Shown: piece by piece, positions 1-8,770 of the stretch
How positions within the stretch are numbered: position 1 is the first letter of the stretch
Layout of the letters: every line of letters starts with the position of its first letter
Source of the DNA: Atopobiaceae bacterium
GTDB lineage: Bacteria; Actinomycetota; Coriobacteriia; Coriobacteriales; Atopobiaceae
Length of the DNA: 64,000 nt
Direction of reading: 5' to 3'
Assembly (NCBI GenBank): GCA_902834555.1
Contig: CADFJN010000008.1
Coordinates: 1 to 64,000 of the forward strand
Program-made: the position numbers and the translations under genes
Notes under the pieces: generated by a model
Told to the model about the DNA's origin: nothing
Databases searched by the model: none
The model's input: the letters and a program-made list of their open reading frames with translations, nothing else

Positions 1-49
1 TGCGGACCTCCAGTCCCGGACCACCCCGTGGTCCAACTTCGAGTCCGCA
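1..49. other. nested hairpin at the window edge
   Basis: Positions 1-7 (TGCGGAC) pair perfectly with 43-49, and 18-24 (GGACCAC) pair with 28-34, giving one stem-loop inside another. No coding frame of quality covers it. It may be the end of a structured RNA or an intergenic hairpin that starts before the window. It fails as a tRNA because the would-be T stem does not pair and no CCA follows. Bases 50-153 show nothing else I recognise beyond a short GGCGCC hairpin near 130-145. Confidence 0.35.
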
Positions 50-154
50 CCCCCGATTCCGTACGAGATGGGCCTTCCGGCGCCGTTTTGACGCCCGAGC
101 GAAGGTTTCGTCCCCACCTGCCGCGAAAAGGCGCCCACGGGCGCCAGCGGCAAC

Positions 155-182
155 AAAAAAGGACCCCACCGAAGCGGGGCCC
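155..182 (-). terminator. Rho-independent terminator of the zinc-ribbon gene
   Basis: On the minus strand a stem of GG-CCCC against GGGG-CC with a GC-rich 8-base loop (161-182) is followed by six U (155-160). It lies 24 bases beyond the stop of the zinc-ribbon protein gene. Confidence 0.85.
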
Positions 183-205
183 TTCTCGATGCAATGTACA
201 CTTAC

Positions 206-637
206 CTACTGGATGCGCGTACGGCAGTACGGGCACACCTTCCAGTCGGCATTGAGCGGACGGTGGCACGTGGGGCAGACGTTCCTCACCTGCGTGTTGC
301 AGATGGGGCACACCACAAAGTCGCGGTCGATGGGAGCACCGCACTTGGGACAGATGCCGTAGTGCGAAAGCTGGTGCTCACGAAGAGCAATGTCAAGGTC
401 CTGCTCCTCACGGTCGATGAGGTAGGAGCTGGGACGCAGGATGACATATGCGAGAAGTCCCACGATGGGAATGACCGAGATGATTGCCCACATCCACCAA
501 GGCTCCGCGCCACGACGCTGGGCGTCGCGAATGACGTAGACGATGGAGAGGACGTAGAGCATGACAACGCACACAACCAAGAGGTAGAGGACCATCCTTA
601 CCTCAGGCGTGAGAATTTGGTCGATAAGGTCTTGCAT
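206..637 (-). CDS. membrane protein with two zinc ribbons
   Basis: A 143-residue protein. Two hydrophobic helices (about 14-34 and 47-66) are followed by a short charged linker and two zinc-ribbon modules. The first has Cys96, Cys99, Cys110 and Cys113; the second has Cys121, Cys124, Cys135 and Cys138. The cysteines form CPxC pairs, so each module probably binds one Zn2+ on the cytoplasmic side. ATG at 637 was chosen because GAGGAG sits 8 bases upstream; the longer frame back to 676 has no ribosome binding site. It resembles the many small zinc-ribbon membrane proteins of Actinobacteria, whose function is unknown. It stands alone, 225 bases beyond the dehydrogenase gene, with its own terminator. 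Confidence 0.75.
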   Translation of the reverse strand: MQDLIDQILTPEVRMVLYLLVVCVVMLYVLSIVYVIRDAQRRGAEPWWMWAIISVIPIVGLLAYVILRPSSYLIDREEQDLDIALREHQLSHYGICPKCGAPIDRDFVVCPICNTQVRNVCPTCHRPLNADWKVCPYCRTRIQ

Positions 638-862
638 TCCCTGGACTCCTCTTGTTGGCACATGTGTACGCGGCACCGGCCATCAACCAGCCAATGGTGC
701 GCTACCGAGAAACGCGGTACACGATTGTATCAGATGTGACCGAGAATGCCTGCAACCTCACCCGCATGCGCTAGAGAGTCACACGCAGCGTGCGATTCTT
801 CACACAATGCGGATGTAGCCTCAACAGCACACCCATATGTTGCCGCGGCATGGCGCAAGCAT

Positions 863-1855
863 CTACCTGATGATGTCGCCGTTCTCATCGTACTTGTAGA
901 AGCCCTCGCCGGCTGCCATACCAAGCTTGCCTTCGTCGATATACTTCTGCAGCACGGCCTTCATGCCCTTGAAGTTGTAGGGCAGCATCATCTTCCTGAG
1001 AAGGGGCGTCGCGATGCCGGGCACCTTCTGGTACTGGTCGACGATGTTCATGGCAGTGGTGAGACCAACGGTGTCGAATACCTGGAACGGGCCCTTGGGC
1101 GCGCCCGTGCCAGATGTCCATGCCTTGTCGATGCTCTCGGGATCTGAGATGCCATTGGCGAGAAGGTCAAGACCAGAGAGCATCCAGGGCACAAGCTGGG
1201 AGTTGAGAAGGTATCCCGCCTTCTCCTTCTTCACCGGCAGCGGCTGCATGTGGATGCCACGGGCAAATTCGAGCACCGCCTGGAACGAGGCATCGCTCGT
1301 CTCGCTCTGCACCATGACCTCGGTCACGTTGTGCTTCCAGATGGAATTGGCGAAGTGAAGCGCCAGGTAGCGGTCGGGACGGCCGGTGTCCTTGGTGAAC
1401 TGCGAAGGCAGAAGCGACGAGGAGTTGGTGACGATGATGGTCTTCTCGGGCATGAGTGGCGCGACCTTCTTGAAGAAGTCCGCCTTCTGGTCTGCCACCT
1501 CGGCCATCGACTCGATCACGAGATCGGCATCTGCAACGGCCTTGGCGAGGTCGAGCTCGAGCTTTATCCCGTCATGCGCCTTGCGTGCGCGGGCAACGCA
1601 CTCGTCAGCGTCGAACGTGTCGAAATCGGCCAGTCCGGCGCACCAGGCGGGGTCATTTGCACTCTCGGCGCCCTTCATGCCCTCGATGGCCTCGAGGTAC
1701 TGCTGCTCGAACTTGTCGAGTTTGGGCTGGCAGCGGCCGATGGAACCCTCGGAGCGCAGCCAGATGGTAACGTCGTAGCCCCAGTAGGCCGTCTGCAGCG
1801 CAATCTGCGAGCCCAGCACACCGCCGCCGGCAACCACAATCTTCTTGAAAGTCAT
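863..1855 (-). CDS. 3-hydroxyacyl-CoA dehydrogenase (3-hydroxybutyryl-CoA dehydrogenase-like)
   Basis: 330 residues. An N-terminal Rossmann fold with the dinucleotide motif GGGVLGSQ (10-17) leads to the usual NTSS-like segment (NSSSLLPS), the catalytic-His region LALHFAN, and an all-helical C-terminal domain. This is the two-domain layout of NAD(P)-dependent 3-hydroxyacyl-CoA dehydrogenases, which interconvert 3-hydroxyacyl-CoA and 3-ketoacyl-CoA. The HFAN version of the usual HFFNP motif and the length, longer than the ~285 residues of bacterial Hbd, make the exact substrate uncertain. ATG at 1855 has GAGAGGAC upstream. No thiolase or crotonase gene lies nearby, so a butyrate pathway cannot be read from the context. 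It is on the same strand as the folate genes but 110 bases downstream of folC. Confidence 0.8.
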   Translation of the reverse strand: MTFKKIVVAGGGVLGSQIALQTAYWGYDVTIWLRSEGSIGRCQPKLDKFEQQYLEAIEGMKGAESANDPAWCAGLADFDTFDADECVARARKAHDGIKLELDLAKAVADADLVIESMAEVADQKADFFKKVAPLMPEKTIIVTNSSSLLPSQFTKDTGRPDRYLALHFANSIWKHNVTEVMVQSETSDASFQAVLEFARGIHMQPLPVKKEKAGYLLNSQLVPWMLSGLDLLANGISDPESIDKAWTSGTGAPKGPFQVFDTVGLTTAMNIVDQYQKVPGIATPLLRKMMLPYNFKGMKAVLQKYIDEGKLGMAAGEGFYKYDENGDIIR

Positions 1856-1965
1856 GGCATGTCCTCTCGTTGGAATTGAACGTGTCAATCCGCGATTCTA
1901 ACGTAGTTGGCACCTTCGACCACCGACGCACTTCGTAGGTGCGCCGGTACGAGAGGTAGGCGGGG

Positions 1966-3405
1966 CTAGCACACGGTAGCGCCGCGGTTTTGGACTCCCG
2001 GGCGGAATATTCCCGTCACCTCTCCGGCCGTAGTGATGGACCCGCAGGTAACAAACGACTCGTCGCCGAGAGCGGCGACCGCTTCCGCCACCGAGCCAAA
2101 GGTCCCGACGGGCGTATTGCCAGCAGCCTCAAACAGCTTGGCCAACTCCTCGGCGGAAAGTGCTCGAGGCGAGGAGGTCTGCGTGCAAAACACGCGTGGG
2201 AACTCCGGGGCGAGCAGCCGCACGATGCCCTCGACGTCCTTGTCGGCGAGAACCGCGCAGAGAAGCGCAGGGCGCTCCTCCACGCTTGGCGCAACTCCGC
2301 GAACGGCGGTAAGGAAGGTCGCCACGCTCTGCGGGTTGTGGCAAGCATCCACAAGGGCAACGGGCTCGGCGCGCACCACGTCAAAGCGACCCGGCGTGGG
2401 GCAGGTGACCACGGACCCAAAGAGCTTCTTAGCGTCAAGCGGTCGACCAAGGTAGTCCTCAGCAAGTTGCACGGCGCAGGCGATGTTTGCCGCCTGGTAG
2501 GCGGGCTTGAGCGCGCTCACCTCCGCATACGAGGCGCGCGTGGTGCGCACGTTAAGCACGAGCGAGCCGCCAATGCGCTTTGGCCTCTCGACCACGCGGT
2601 ACGTGGCGTACGGAAGGTCCGCGTGCGCACGCGGGATGCCAGGGTGCATCTCGCCCGCGGCATCGGCAAGCACCTCGGGCCTAAGAAGCGTGGGCACCAC
2701 GTCCTCGCGCGCACACTGGTCGAGAAACACGTCCTCCATCGTGTCCGGCGTGGCGGTGCCCACACCCAGGACACAACTGCGACCGCGTTTGATGATGGCG
2801 GCCTTCTCACCGGCGATCTTCTCCAGCGTGTCGCCAAGGATGCGCATGTGGTCAAGGCCAATGCCCGTAATGGCAACGCTCTTGATAGACTTCACAGCAG
2901 ACGTGGCGTCCCAGCGCCCGCCCATGCCGCACTCCAGCACGGCCACGTCAACACCCGCCTCGGCAAAGACAACACACGCCGCAACGGTGAGCAGGTCGAA
3001 CTCGGTGATGTCGTAGGGCCTCTCGCCCGTCGTTGAGCGCTTGGCATTCACGCGCCTGCCCGCTTCCTGTGCTGCCGCAATGCCACGCGCAAAGGCGTCC
3101 TCGGAGACGGGAGAGCCCGCAACCTCCATGCGCTCGGTGTAGCTCACAAGCTCGGGCGAGGTATAGAGCGCTGTGCGCATCCCCTCGCCGCGAAGGATCG
3201 CGGCCGTGAAGCGCGCGGTCGACGTCTTGCCGTTGGTACCGGCAATCTGCATGCTCCGGAAGGCAAGGTCAGGGTTTCCAAGCTCCGCAAGCATGTCCTC
3301 CACGCTCTCGAGCATGGGACAGATGCCAAAGCGCAGGGCGGAGTGGAGAATCCCCAGCGCCTGGTCGTAGGTTGTGTGGGGAACGTCGAACGGAAGCTGG
3401 TACAT
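1966..3405 (-). CDS. folC: folylpolyglutamate synthase / dihydrofolate synthase
   Basis: 479 residues of the Mur-ligase fold. The P-loop GTNGKTSTA is at about 56-64; the Mur-type motif DACHNPQS lies in the C-terminal domain. FolC adds glutamate to dihydropteroate and/or to tetrahydrofolates using ATP, which keeps folates in the cell. The start MYQLPF (ATG 3405) fits family length, but the upstream GAGCGAGA is only a weak ribosome binding site; a longer frame reaches 3459. The gene lies 76 bases downstream of the FNT channel in a run of folate and one-carbon genes on this strand, consistent with a shared role. The protein ends with a slightly unusual Cys-containing tail (ATVC), which is not significant. 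Confidence 0.88.
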   Translation of the reverse strand: MYQLPFDVPHTTYDQALGILHSALRFGICPMLESVEDMLAELGNPDLAFRSMQIAGTNGKTSTARFTAAILRGEGMRTALYTSPELVSYTERMEVAGSPVSEDAFARGIAAAQEAGRRVNAKRSTTGERPYDITEFDLLTVAACVVFAEAGVDVAVLECGMGGRWDATSAVKSIKSVAITGIGLDHMRILGDTLEKIAGEKAAIIKRGRSCVLGVGTATPDTMEDVFLDQCAREDVVPTLLRPEVLADAAGEMHPGIPRAHADLPYATYRVVERPKRIGGSLVLNVRTTRASYAEVSALKPAYQAANIACAVQLAEDYLGRPLDAKKLFGSVVTCPTPGRFDVVRAEPVALVDACHNPQSVATFLTAVRGVAPSVEERPALLCAVLADKDVEGIVRLLAPEFPRVFCTQTSSPRALSAEELAKLFEAAGNTPVGTFGSVAEAVAALGDESFVTCGSITTAGEVTGIFRPGVQNRGATVC

Positions 3406-3481
3406 ATCGTGTCTCGCTCTCTCGGCGCGGCTACCCGCGCGGTATCTCAACAAAGCCACACTAGCTTAGCGATTTGTCCTC

Positions 3482-4378
3482 TTAGCGGCTTGTGTCAGCC
3501 GAGCCCTGCTCGGCGACGGATGCCGATGGCGCGGGAGCCTTGGGGCGCTCGCGCCCCAGCGCAAGCCAATAGGTGCATCCGACGAGGACCGCCCCGCCCA
3601 CCAGGTTGCCAAGCGTTACCCAGAGGAGGTTGGAGCACGCCCCCGCAAGCAAGACGACCGAGGCGTCTCCTCCCAGCCCAAGCGACTGGGTGAGAAGCCC
3701 GTACGGGAGGAAGAACATGTTTGCCACGCAGTGCTCATACCCGGACGCGACAAAGCCCATGACCGGCATCACGCAGGCAAGGAACTTGTCGGCAACAGAA
3801 CGGCCGGCAAAGGACATCCACACCGCAAGGCACACCAGCACGTTGCACATGATGCCCCGGCAGAAGGCCGCCATGGGCGAGAGGGACGCCTTTGACGCCG
3901 CAACGTCTGCCGCGGCAACGCCGACCGCCCCACCATTGAGGCCGGCGAAGTTTGCACCCACGAGGATGAGGACGAGCAGGAGCGAGCCCACGAAGTTGCC
4001 TGCGTAGACCGTAAGCCAAGAGCCAACGAGCCTGCCCGCCCCATACCTGCCGGAAAGGCAGCCAATGGCCATAAGGTTGTTTCCGGTGAAGAGCTCGGCG
4101 CCGGCAACGACCACAAGGAAGAGCCCAACCGAGAAGACAAGGCCGCTCAGGATCTGCGAGGAAGCAAACCCCAGGCTGGAATCGGACTTCACCACCAGCA
4201 TGAGTGCCGCACCCATCGCTATGAAGAGCCCAGCCATCACAGCGAGGAGAAACGCCCGCCAATGCAGCATTGAGGCCTTGCCCGCCCCAACGTCCACCGC
4301 CTTGCGAAGCGTCTGCGCAGGCGAGAGACAATCCTGCCCCTTCCCCGCCGAAGAGCCGGCGCTCTTTTGCTCAGCCAT
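3482..4378 (-). CDS. formate/nitrite transporter (FNT) family channel
   Basis: 298 residues with about six hydrophobic segments, preceded by a polar N-terminus and the characteristic ALRKAV-like helix (TLRKAVDVGAGKASML). The FNT family forms pentameric membrane channels; members carry formate (FocA), nitrite (NirC) or hydrosulfide. ATG 4378 has a strong AGGAGG 8 bases upstream. The adjacent fhs-fchA-folD-folE genes and the absence of nitrite reductase genes make formate the likely substrate, which is inference from context. A formate channel next to formate-tetrahydrofolate ligase lets the cell import formate as a one-carbon source, or export it when the ligase runs backwards to make ATP. Confidence 0.85.
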   Translation of the reverse strand: MAEQKSAGSSAGKGQDCLSPAQTLRKAVDVGAGKASMLHWRAFLLAVMAGLFIAMGAALMLVVKSDSSLGFASSQILSGLVFSVGLFLVVVAGAELFTGNNLMAIGCLSGRYGAGRLVGSWLTVYAGNFVGSLLLVLILVGANFAGLNGGAVGVAAADVAASKASLSPMAAFCRGIMCNVLVCLAVWMSFAGRSVADKFLACVMPVMGFVASGYEHCVANMFFLPYGLLTQSLGLGGDASVVLLAGACSNLLWVTLGNLVGGAVLVGCTYWLALGRERPKAPAPSASVAEQGSADTSR

Positions 4379-4464
4379 TGCACACAACCTCCTAGGGACC
4401 CGGGCACGCCGGGTCCAACGCAATAAAGCGAATGATTGTAGGAATGCCGAGAGAAGCCTCTTGT

Positions 4465-5109
4465 CTAGAGACCCAGCAGCCTCAATGCCTCGGAGCGCGT
4501 CTTGATGTCGCTCTTAAGGCAACCACGCACGGCCGACGTCACGGTCTTGGCCCCAGGAGTGCGAATCCCGCGGATGGTCATGCAGGTATGCTCCGCTTCA
4601 ACCACGACAAGGACGCCAAGCGGGTCAAGCTCGCGGACCATGGCGTCGGCAATCTGGCTGGTAAGCCGCTCCTGCAGCTGCAGGCGATGCGCGTACCCGG
4701 TGACGCAGCGAGCAATCTTCGAAAGTCCCGTAATGCGACCGTCGCGCGGGATATAGCAGACGCTTGCCTTCCCCATGAAGGGCAGGATGTGGTGCTCGCA
4801 CATACTGGCAAAGGGGATGTCGCGCACTACGACCATCTCCTCGTTGCCGGGCTCGTGGAACTGCTTGCGCAGGTAGTGACCAGGGTCCTCCTGCATGCCT
4901 CCAAAGATCTCCTCGCAGGCTCGCGCCACGCGGTCCGGGGTTCCCACAAGGCCAGGCCTATTGGGGTCCTCACCAATGGCGGCGAGAAGTTCCCTCACCG
5001 CCGCCTCTACGCGCGGCTTATCCAGCTTGCCGTAGGTGAGCTCAGAGGTCCTGCCGGGACCCTCCGTTCGATCGGAGAGGTCGAAGTCCTCGTCGTCGCG
5101 TTCGTCCAT
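4465..5109 (-). CDS. folE: GTP cyclohydrolase I
   Basis: 214 residues, the normal length for FolE. The enzyme opens GTP to dihydroneopterin triphosphate, the first step of folate synthesis. The zinc ligands are visible as Cys104 and His107 (SMCEHHILPF) and Cys176 (EAEHTCMTIRG). The N-terminal 20 residues are acidic and poorly conserved. The ATG is two bases beyond the folD stop, so the two are probably translationally coupled. The bifunctional folate gene neighbourhood supports FolE rather than a queuosine-pathway relative. Confidence 0.93.
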   Translation of the reverse strand: MDERDDEDFDLSDRTEGPGRTSELTYGKLDKPRVEAAVRELLAAIGEDPNRPGLVGTPDRVARACEEIFGGMQEDPGHYLRKQFHEPGNEEMVVVRDIPFASMCEHHILPFMGKASVCYIPRDGRITGLSKIARCVTGYAHRLQLQERLTSQIADAMVRELDPLGVLVVVEAEHTCMTIRGIRTPGAKTVTSAVRGCLKSDIKTRSEALRLLGL

Positions 5110-5111
5110 CC

Positions 5112-5969
5112 TTAGCCCACCGTCCTCTGAGCCGCCTCGACCACGTGCTTCGCAAGCACCGCCGTGGTAACGGGGCCCACGCCGCCAGGAACTGGCGTGA
5201 TGGCGCGTACGATTGGTTCGACGGCGTCGTAGTCAACATCACCCACAAGCCTGCCGGCCTTCTCGTCCCAGTTGATGCCCACGTCGACCACGACCCGCTG
5301 GGAAGCCGCGCAGGCTGCACCCACGGTGCCAATGTGGCCAGCCGCCGCAACCACGACGTCCGCATCCCTGCAGGCTGCCGCAAGGTCGCGCGTGTGCGTG
5401 TGGCACATGGTCACGGTGGCGTTTCTCGCCTGCAGCATCATCGAGACGGGCTTGCCGATGACAAGCGAACGGCCCACGACGGTGACCTTGGCACCGTCGA
5501 GTGGCACATGGTAGTAGTCGAGAAGCTCTACCACCGCCTCGGCGGTGCAGGGCGGGAAGCCAACCGGCCTGTTGGCAAAGACGCCGAAGAGCGAGCCGGA
5601 CGTGATACAGTCCACATCCTTGGCAGGGTCGAGCAAGGCGCAGATGGCAGCCTCGTCGAGCGTCTTGGGCAGCGGCCTAAAGAGAAGGCAGCCATGGATG
5701 GACGCGTCCTCGTTGACCTCGCGGATTACGTCTGCCAGCCACTCCTGCGAGCAGTCCACAGGCAGGGCGAACTTGCGAAGCCCAAGCCCGACCTTCTCGG
5801 CACGCTTGGTGGCACCACGCTCGTAGGAGAGGTCGTCCTCGCGCTCCCCCACGCGCACGATGGCGAGCGTGGGGCGAACGCCCTTCTCGACAAGCGCCTC
5901 AACCTGAGGAACAAGCCGCTCTGTGAGTGCCTTTGCAACGGGTGCGCCCTTCATTACCTGCTCGGCCAA
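5112..5969 (-). CDS. folD: bifunctional methylenetetrahydrofolate dehydrogenase / cyclohydrolase
   Basis: 285 residues. FolD interconverts 5,10-methylene-, methenyl- and 10-formyl-tetrahydrofolate with NADP+. Visible are the YERGATK segment carrying the catalytic Lys, PPCTAEAVVELL, and the dinucleotide-binding GRSLVIGKPVSMML followed by ATVTMCHTHT. Two starts compete. A TTG at 5969 has GAGAGGGG upstream and places seven residues before the conserved Gly, as in E. coli FolD; an ATG at 5954 overlaps the fchA stop as TAATG. I prefer the TTG on family length and ribosome binding site. The gene overlaps fchA by 16 bases and is followed by folE after two bases, so fchA-folD-folE are one transcription unit. 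Confidence 0.92.
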   Translation of the reverse strand: MAEQVMKGAPVAKALTERLVPQVEALVEKGVRPTLAIVRVGEREDDLSYERGATKRAEKVGLGLRKFALPVDCSQEWLADVIREVNEDASIHGCLLFRPLPKTLDEAAICALLDPAKDVDCITSGSLFGVFANRPVGFPPCTAEAVVELLDYYHVPLDGAKVTVVGRSLVIGKPVSMMLQARNATVTMCHTHTRDLAAACRDADVVVAAAGHIGTVGAACAASQRVVVDVGINWDEKAGRLVGDVDYDAVEPIVRAITPVPGGVGPVTTAVLAKHVVEAAQRTVG

Positions 5970-6598
5970 CGGATTCCCCTCTCAACTCTCACATAGGCGT
6001 CATCCGCCTTCTTGCATCCCTCATCGAGCATCTCCTGCGTATGGGATAGGAGGTCCTCAGCGTACTCTCGATCGGCCATCGACTTGGCGTTGATGAAGAT
6101 GTTGAGGCTCACGGCCTTGAGCGCGGCCGAGAGAAGCGTGGCACCAGCACCGGCATCGCTTATTGCAATCCTGGTGCCAATGCGGCTTACCTCGTCTACC
6201 AGGTCAATCGCCTCACAGGTCTTCTCCATGATCTTGAGGGGCGGCTCGCAGGCAGAGCGAAGCGCAGCCTCCATGACCTCGGCCTTGTGCGCACGCTCCT
6301 CTTCGGTCCCCTTGGGAAGCCCATAGGCGCGTGAGAGCGGCTCGAAGGCCTTGGCATCCTCGTCCGCCAGGACGAGAAGCTCGTCGCGCACCGCCTCGAA
6401 GCGAGGGATCAGCTCCTCGATGCGACCTTGGACGTCTGCGTACCTCTTCTTGCCAAGCGTGAGACTAGCGACCATCTGACCAAGCGAGGCACCCACAGCG
6501 GCAGCAACCGCAGAGGCCCCGCCCCCACCAGGCACGGGGGCCTTGGAGGAGAGCACGTCCGAGAACTCCCCCACCCGCATATCCGCGACAGTATCCAT
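5954..6598 (-). CDS. fchA: methenyltetrahydrofolate cyclohydrolase (cyclodeaminase family)
   Basis: 214 all-helical residues of the formiminotransferase-cyclodeaminase C-domain family. The signature SSKAPVPGGGGASA near residue 20 binds folate. FchA interconverts methenyl- and 10-formyl-THF. ATG 6598 follows GGGAGGG at 5-6 bases. A monofunctional FchA beside a bifunctional FolD is redundant on paper; this pairing is found in anaerobes that run high flux through formate, such as acetogens and purinolytic clostridia. The gene lies downstream of fhs across a 221-base gap that contains a large hairpin. Confidence 0.85.
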   Translation of the reverse strand: MDTVADMRVGEFSDVLSSKAPVPGGGGASAVAAAVGASLGQMVASLTLGKKRYADVQGRIEELIPRFEAVRDELLVLADEDAKAFEPLSRAYGLPKGTEEERAHKAEVMEAALRSACEPPLKIMEKTCEAIDLVDEVSRIGTRIAISDAGAGATLLSAALKAVSLNIFINAKSMADREYAEDLLSHTQEMLDEGCKKADDAYVRVERGIRWPSR

Positions 6599-6712
6599 GA
6601 ACCCTCCCAAAGAAGGAACCATCCGAAGAAAGAAAAAGAGAGAAGCGCGCCAAAGCGACTCCCCAAGGCACCCGCCGAGAAGCTCGACGTGCCGCCAGGG
6701 GAAATGTGTCGT

Positions 6713-6820
6713 CGGGCTGCCTGGGGCTTCGAGTAGCGACCCCGGAAATCTAAGCGAAGGTTTCTGAGCGCAAAGCGCGAAGCACCTTCGCATGATTTCC
6801 GGGGCCGCCCCAGGCGCCCT
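6713..6820 (-). other. large multi-part inverted repeat between fhs and fchA
   Basis: A perfect 11 bp stem (6740-6750 with 6794-6804) encloses an 8 bp stem (6754-6761 with 6784-6791) and a GCGC tip (6768-6771 with 6775-6778). Outside it, CTGGGGC (about 6721-6727) pairs with GCCCCAG (6807-6813). GTCGGGCTG near 6711 could even pair with CAGCCCGAC in the last codons of fhs. No U tract follows on the minus strand, so it is not a simple terminator. It may set mRNA stability or partial termination between fhs and fchA-folD-folE. Confidence 0.8.
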
Positions 6821-8487
6821 TAGAACAGCCCGACAATCTTGCCGTCAGGCGTCACGTCGATCTTCTCGGCGGCCGGCACCTTGGGGAGTCCGGGCATCGT
6901 CATGATGTCGCCCGTGAGCGCCACGATGAAGCCTGCGCCTGCGGAGACCTTGAGGTTGCGCACGGTGATGCGGAAGCCCTCGGGGGCTCCGAGCTTGTGC
7001 TGGTCGTCGGTGAAGGAGTACTGCGTCTTGGCAACGCAGATGGGAAGCTTGCCAAAGCCCTGCTCCTCCAGCTCCTTGAGCTGCTTTGCCGCCTTGGTGG
7101 TGTAGTCCACGCCGTCGGCGTGGTAGATCTTGGTGGCGATGGCGTTGAGCTTGTTGACAATCGTGTCATCCAGATCGTAGGCATACTGGAAGTCGTTGGG
7201 CTGCTCGCAGAGGCGCACGACCTCCTCGGCAAGCGCCAGGCCGCCCTCGCCACCCTTTGCCCAGACCTCGGAGAGGGCAACGTTCACGCCAAGCTTGTTG
7301 CACTCGTCCTCGACGAGCCTGAGCTCGGCAGCGGTGTCCGTGGGGAACGCGTTGATGGCAACGACCACCGGAAGCTTGAAGACGTCCTTTATGTTGGAGA
7401 CATGACGGAGCAGGTTGGGAAGACCTGCCTTGACGGCGTCGAGGTTCTCTGCGGTGAGCTCGCTCTTGGGAACGCCGCCGTTGTACTTGAGCGCACGGAC
7501 GGTCGCAACCAGCACGACGGCATCGGGGTGCAGACCGGCGTAGCGGCTCTTGATGTCAAGGAACTTCTCGGCGCCAAGGTCTGCGCCAAAGCCGGCCTCG
7601 GTCACCACGTAGTCGGCGAGCTTGAGGGCTGTGGTTGTTGCCTCGACGGAGTTGCAGCCGTGCGCGATGTTGGCGAACGGGCCGCCGTGCACGAAGGCGG
7701 GGTTGTTCTCAAGCGTCTGCACGAGGTTGGGCTTGATGGCATCCTTGAGCAGCGCCGTCATGGCTCCCTCGGCGTGGATGTCGTTGACCGTGACGGGCTT
7801 TCGGTCAAAGGTGTAGGCAATGACCATGCGACCGAGACGCGCCTTGAGATCCATGAGGTCGGTGGCCAGGCAGAAGCAAGCCATGACCTCTGAGGCCACG
7901 GTGATGTCGAAGCCATCCTCGCGCGGCATGCCGTTGGCAACGCCACCCAGGCCGTCCACGATGCTCCTGAGCTGGCGGTCGTTCATGTCGACGCAGCGCT
8001 TCCACACGATGCGGCGCGGGTCGATGCCAAGGGCGTTGCCCTGCTTGATGTGGTTGTCCAGCATAGCGGCGCAGAGGTTGTTGGCCGCGCCAATGGCGTG
8101 GAAGTCACCGGTAAAGTGCAGGTTGATGTCCTCCATGGGGACCACCTGAGCGTACCCGCCACCCGCAGCGCCACCCTTGATGCCAAAGACCGGGCCAAGC
8201 GAGGGCTCGCGCAGGCAGAGCATGGCGTTCTTGCCCATCTTGCAGAGGGCGTCCTCAAGCCCGACGGACGTGGTTGTCTTGCCCTCGCCTGCTGGCGTGG
8301 GGTTAATGGCGGTAACGAGAATAAGCTTGCCCTTCATGGGCGTGTTAGAGAAGGCGTGGATGTCGACCTTTGCCTTGTAGTTTCCGTAAAGCTCGAGTTG
8401 CTCAGGACCCAGGCCCGCCTTCTTGGCGACCTCGGTGATTGGAAGCATCTTGGCCTCTTGGGCAATCTCGATATCGGACTTAGCCAT
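6820..8487 (-). CDS. fhs: formate--tetrahydrofolate ligase
   Basis: 555 residues, full family length. The enzyme joins formate to THF with ATP to give 10-formyl-THF, and the reaction is reversible. The P-loop TPAGEGKTTTS and the following SVGLEDAL helix are clear, as are EPSLGPVFGIKGGAAGGGYAQ-type family blocks. ATG 8487 is preceded by AAGGAAGTCAGGAG. It heads the run fhs-fchA-folD-folE. In the reverse direction this set would oxidise methylene-THF to formate and make ATP, which fits the formate channel downstream and the GcvT-family methyltransferase operon just upstream. Direction of flux is inference. Confidence 0.96.
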   Translation of the reverse strand: MAKSDIEIAQEAKMLPITEVAKKAGLGPEQLELYGNYKAKVDIHAFSNTPMKGKLILVTAINPTPAGEGKTTTSVGLEDALCKMGKNAMLCLREPSLGPVFGIKGGAAGGGYAQVVPMEDINLHFTGDFHAIGAANNLCAAMLDNHIKQGNALGIDPRRIVWKRCVDMNDRQLRSIVDGLGGVANGMPREDGFDITVASEVMACFCLATDLMDLKARLGRMVIAYTFDRKPVTVNDIHAEGAMTALLKDAIKPNLVQTLENNPAFVHGGPFANIAHGCNSVEATTTALKLADYVVTEAGFGADLGAEKFLDIKSRYAGLHPDAVVLVATVRALKYNGGVPKSELTAENLDAVKAGLPNLLRHVSNIKDVFKLPVVVAINAFPTDTAAELRLVEDECNKLGVNVALSEVWAKGGEGGLALAEEVVRLCEQPNDFQYAYDLDDTIVNKLNAIATKIYHADGVDYTTKAAKQLKELEEQGFGKLPICVAKTQYSFTDDQHKLGAPEGFRITVRNLKVSAGAGFIVALTGDIMTMPGLPKVPAAEKIDVTPDGKIVGLF

Positions 8488-8718
8488 CTCCTGACTTCCT
8501 TTCGCTTTATGGCGCTGGTCGACGCCAACGGTTACCGAGTTTCACGGGACGAACTGACCGCGTCCCATTGTGCCGCTCCGGGCCACGTCACCATCGCAAG
8601 AATCCAAGATGAAACATGGATACCACCGAGAACGGATAGCCAAGCCGTAAAAGACTCGTTGCTCACCTAACGGCGCATCAAAGAATCCTCGCGGTCAGCC
8701 AGCCGATTACCTAGAGAA

Positions 8719-8742
8719 GGGCCCGCCCAGAAGAGCGGGCCC
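8719..8742 (-). terminator. terminator of the SDR/GcvT operon
   Basis: An 8 bp GGGCCCGC/GCGGGCCC stem with an 8-base loop, followed on the minus strand by TTCTCT. It lies 29 bases beyond the SDR stop and about 230 bases before fhs. It therefore separates the two units. The remaining bases of the gap (8488-8718) hold the fhs 5' leader, with a GGGACG/CGTCCC hairpin near 8550-8570; I recognise no riboswitch class there. Confidence 0.7.
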
Positions 8743-8770
8743 GCCACTGCAGTGATCGTCGCGACATGGA

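Noticed and set aside
1..60. tRNA with a long variable arm at the left edge
   Set aside because: The apparent TTCGAGTCC T loop lacks a pairing T stem, there is no CCA, and the anticodon loop would lack U33.
8488..8718. Possible ZTP (pfl) or THF riboswitch upstream of fhs
   Set aside because: These riboswitches often control fhs and folD, but I could not find their conserved core bases; only a simple GGGACG hairpin is present.
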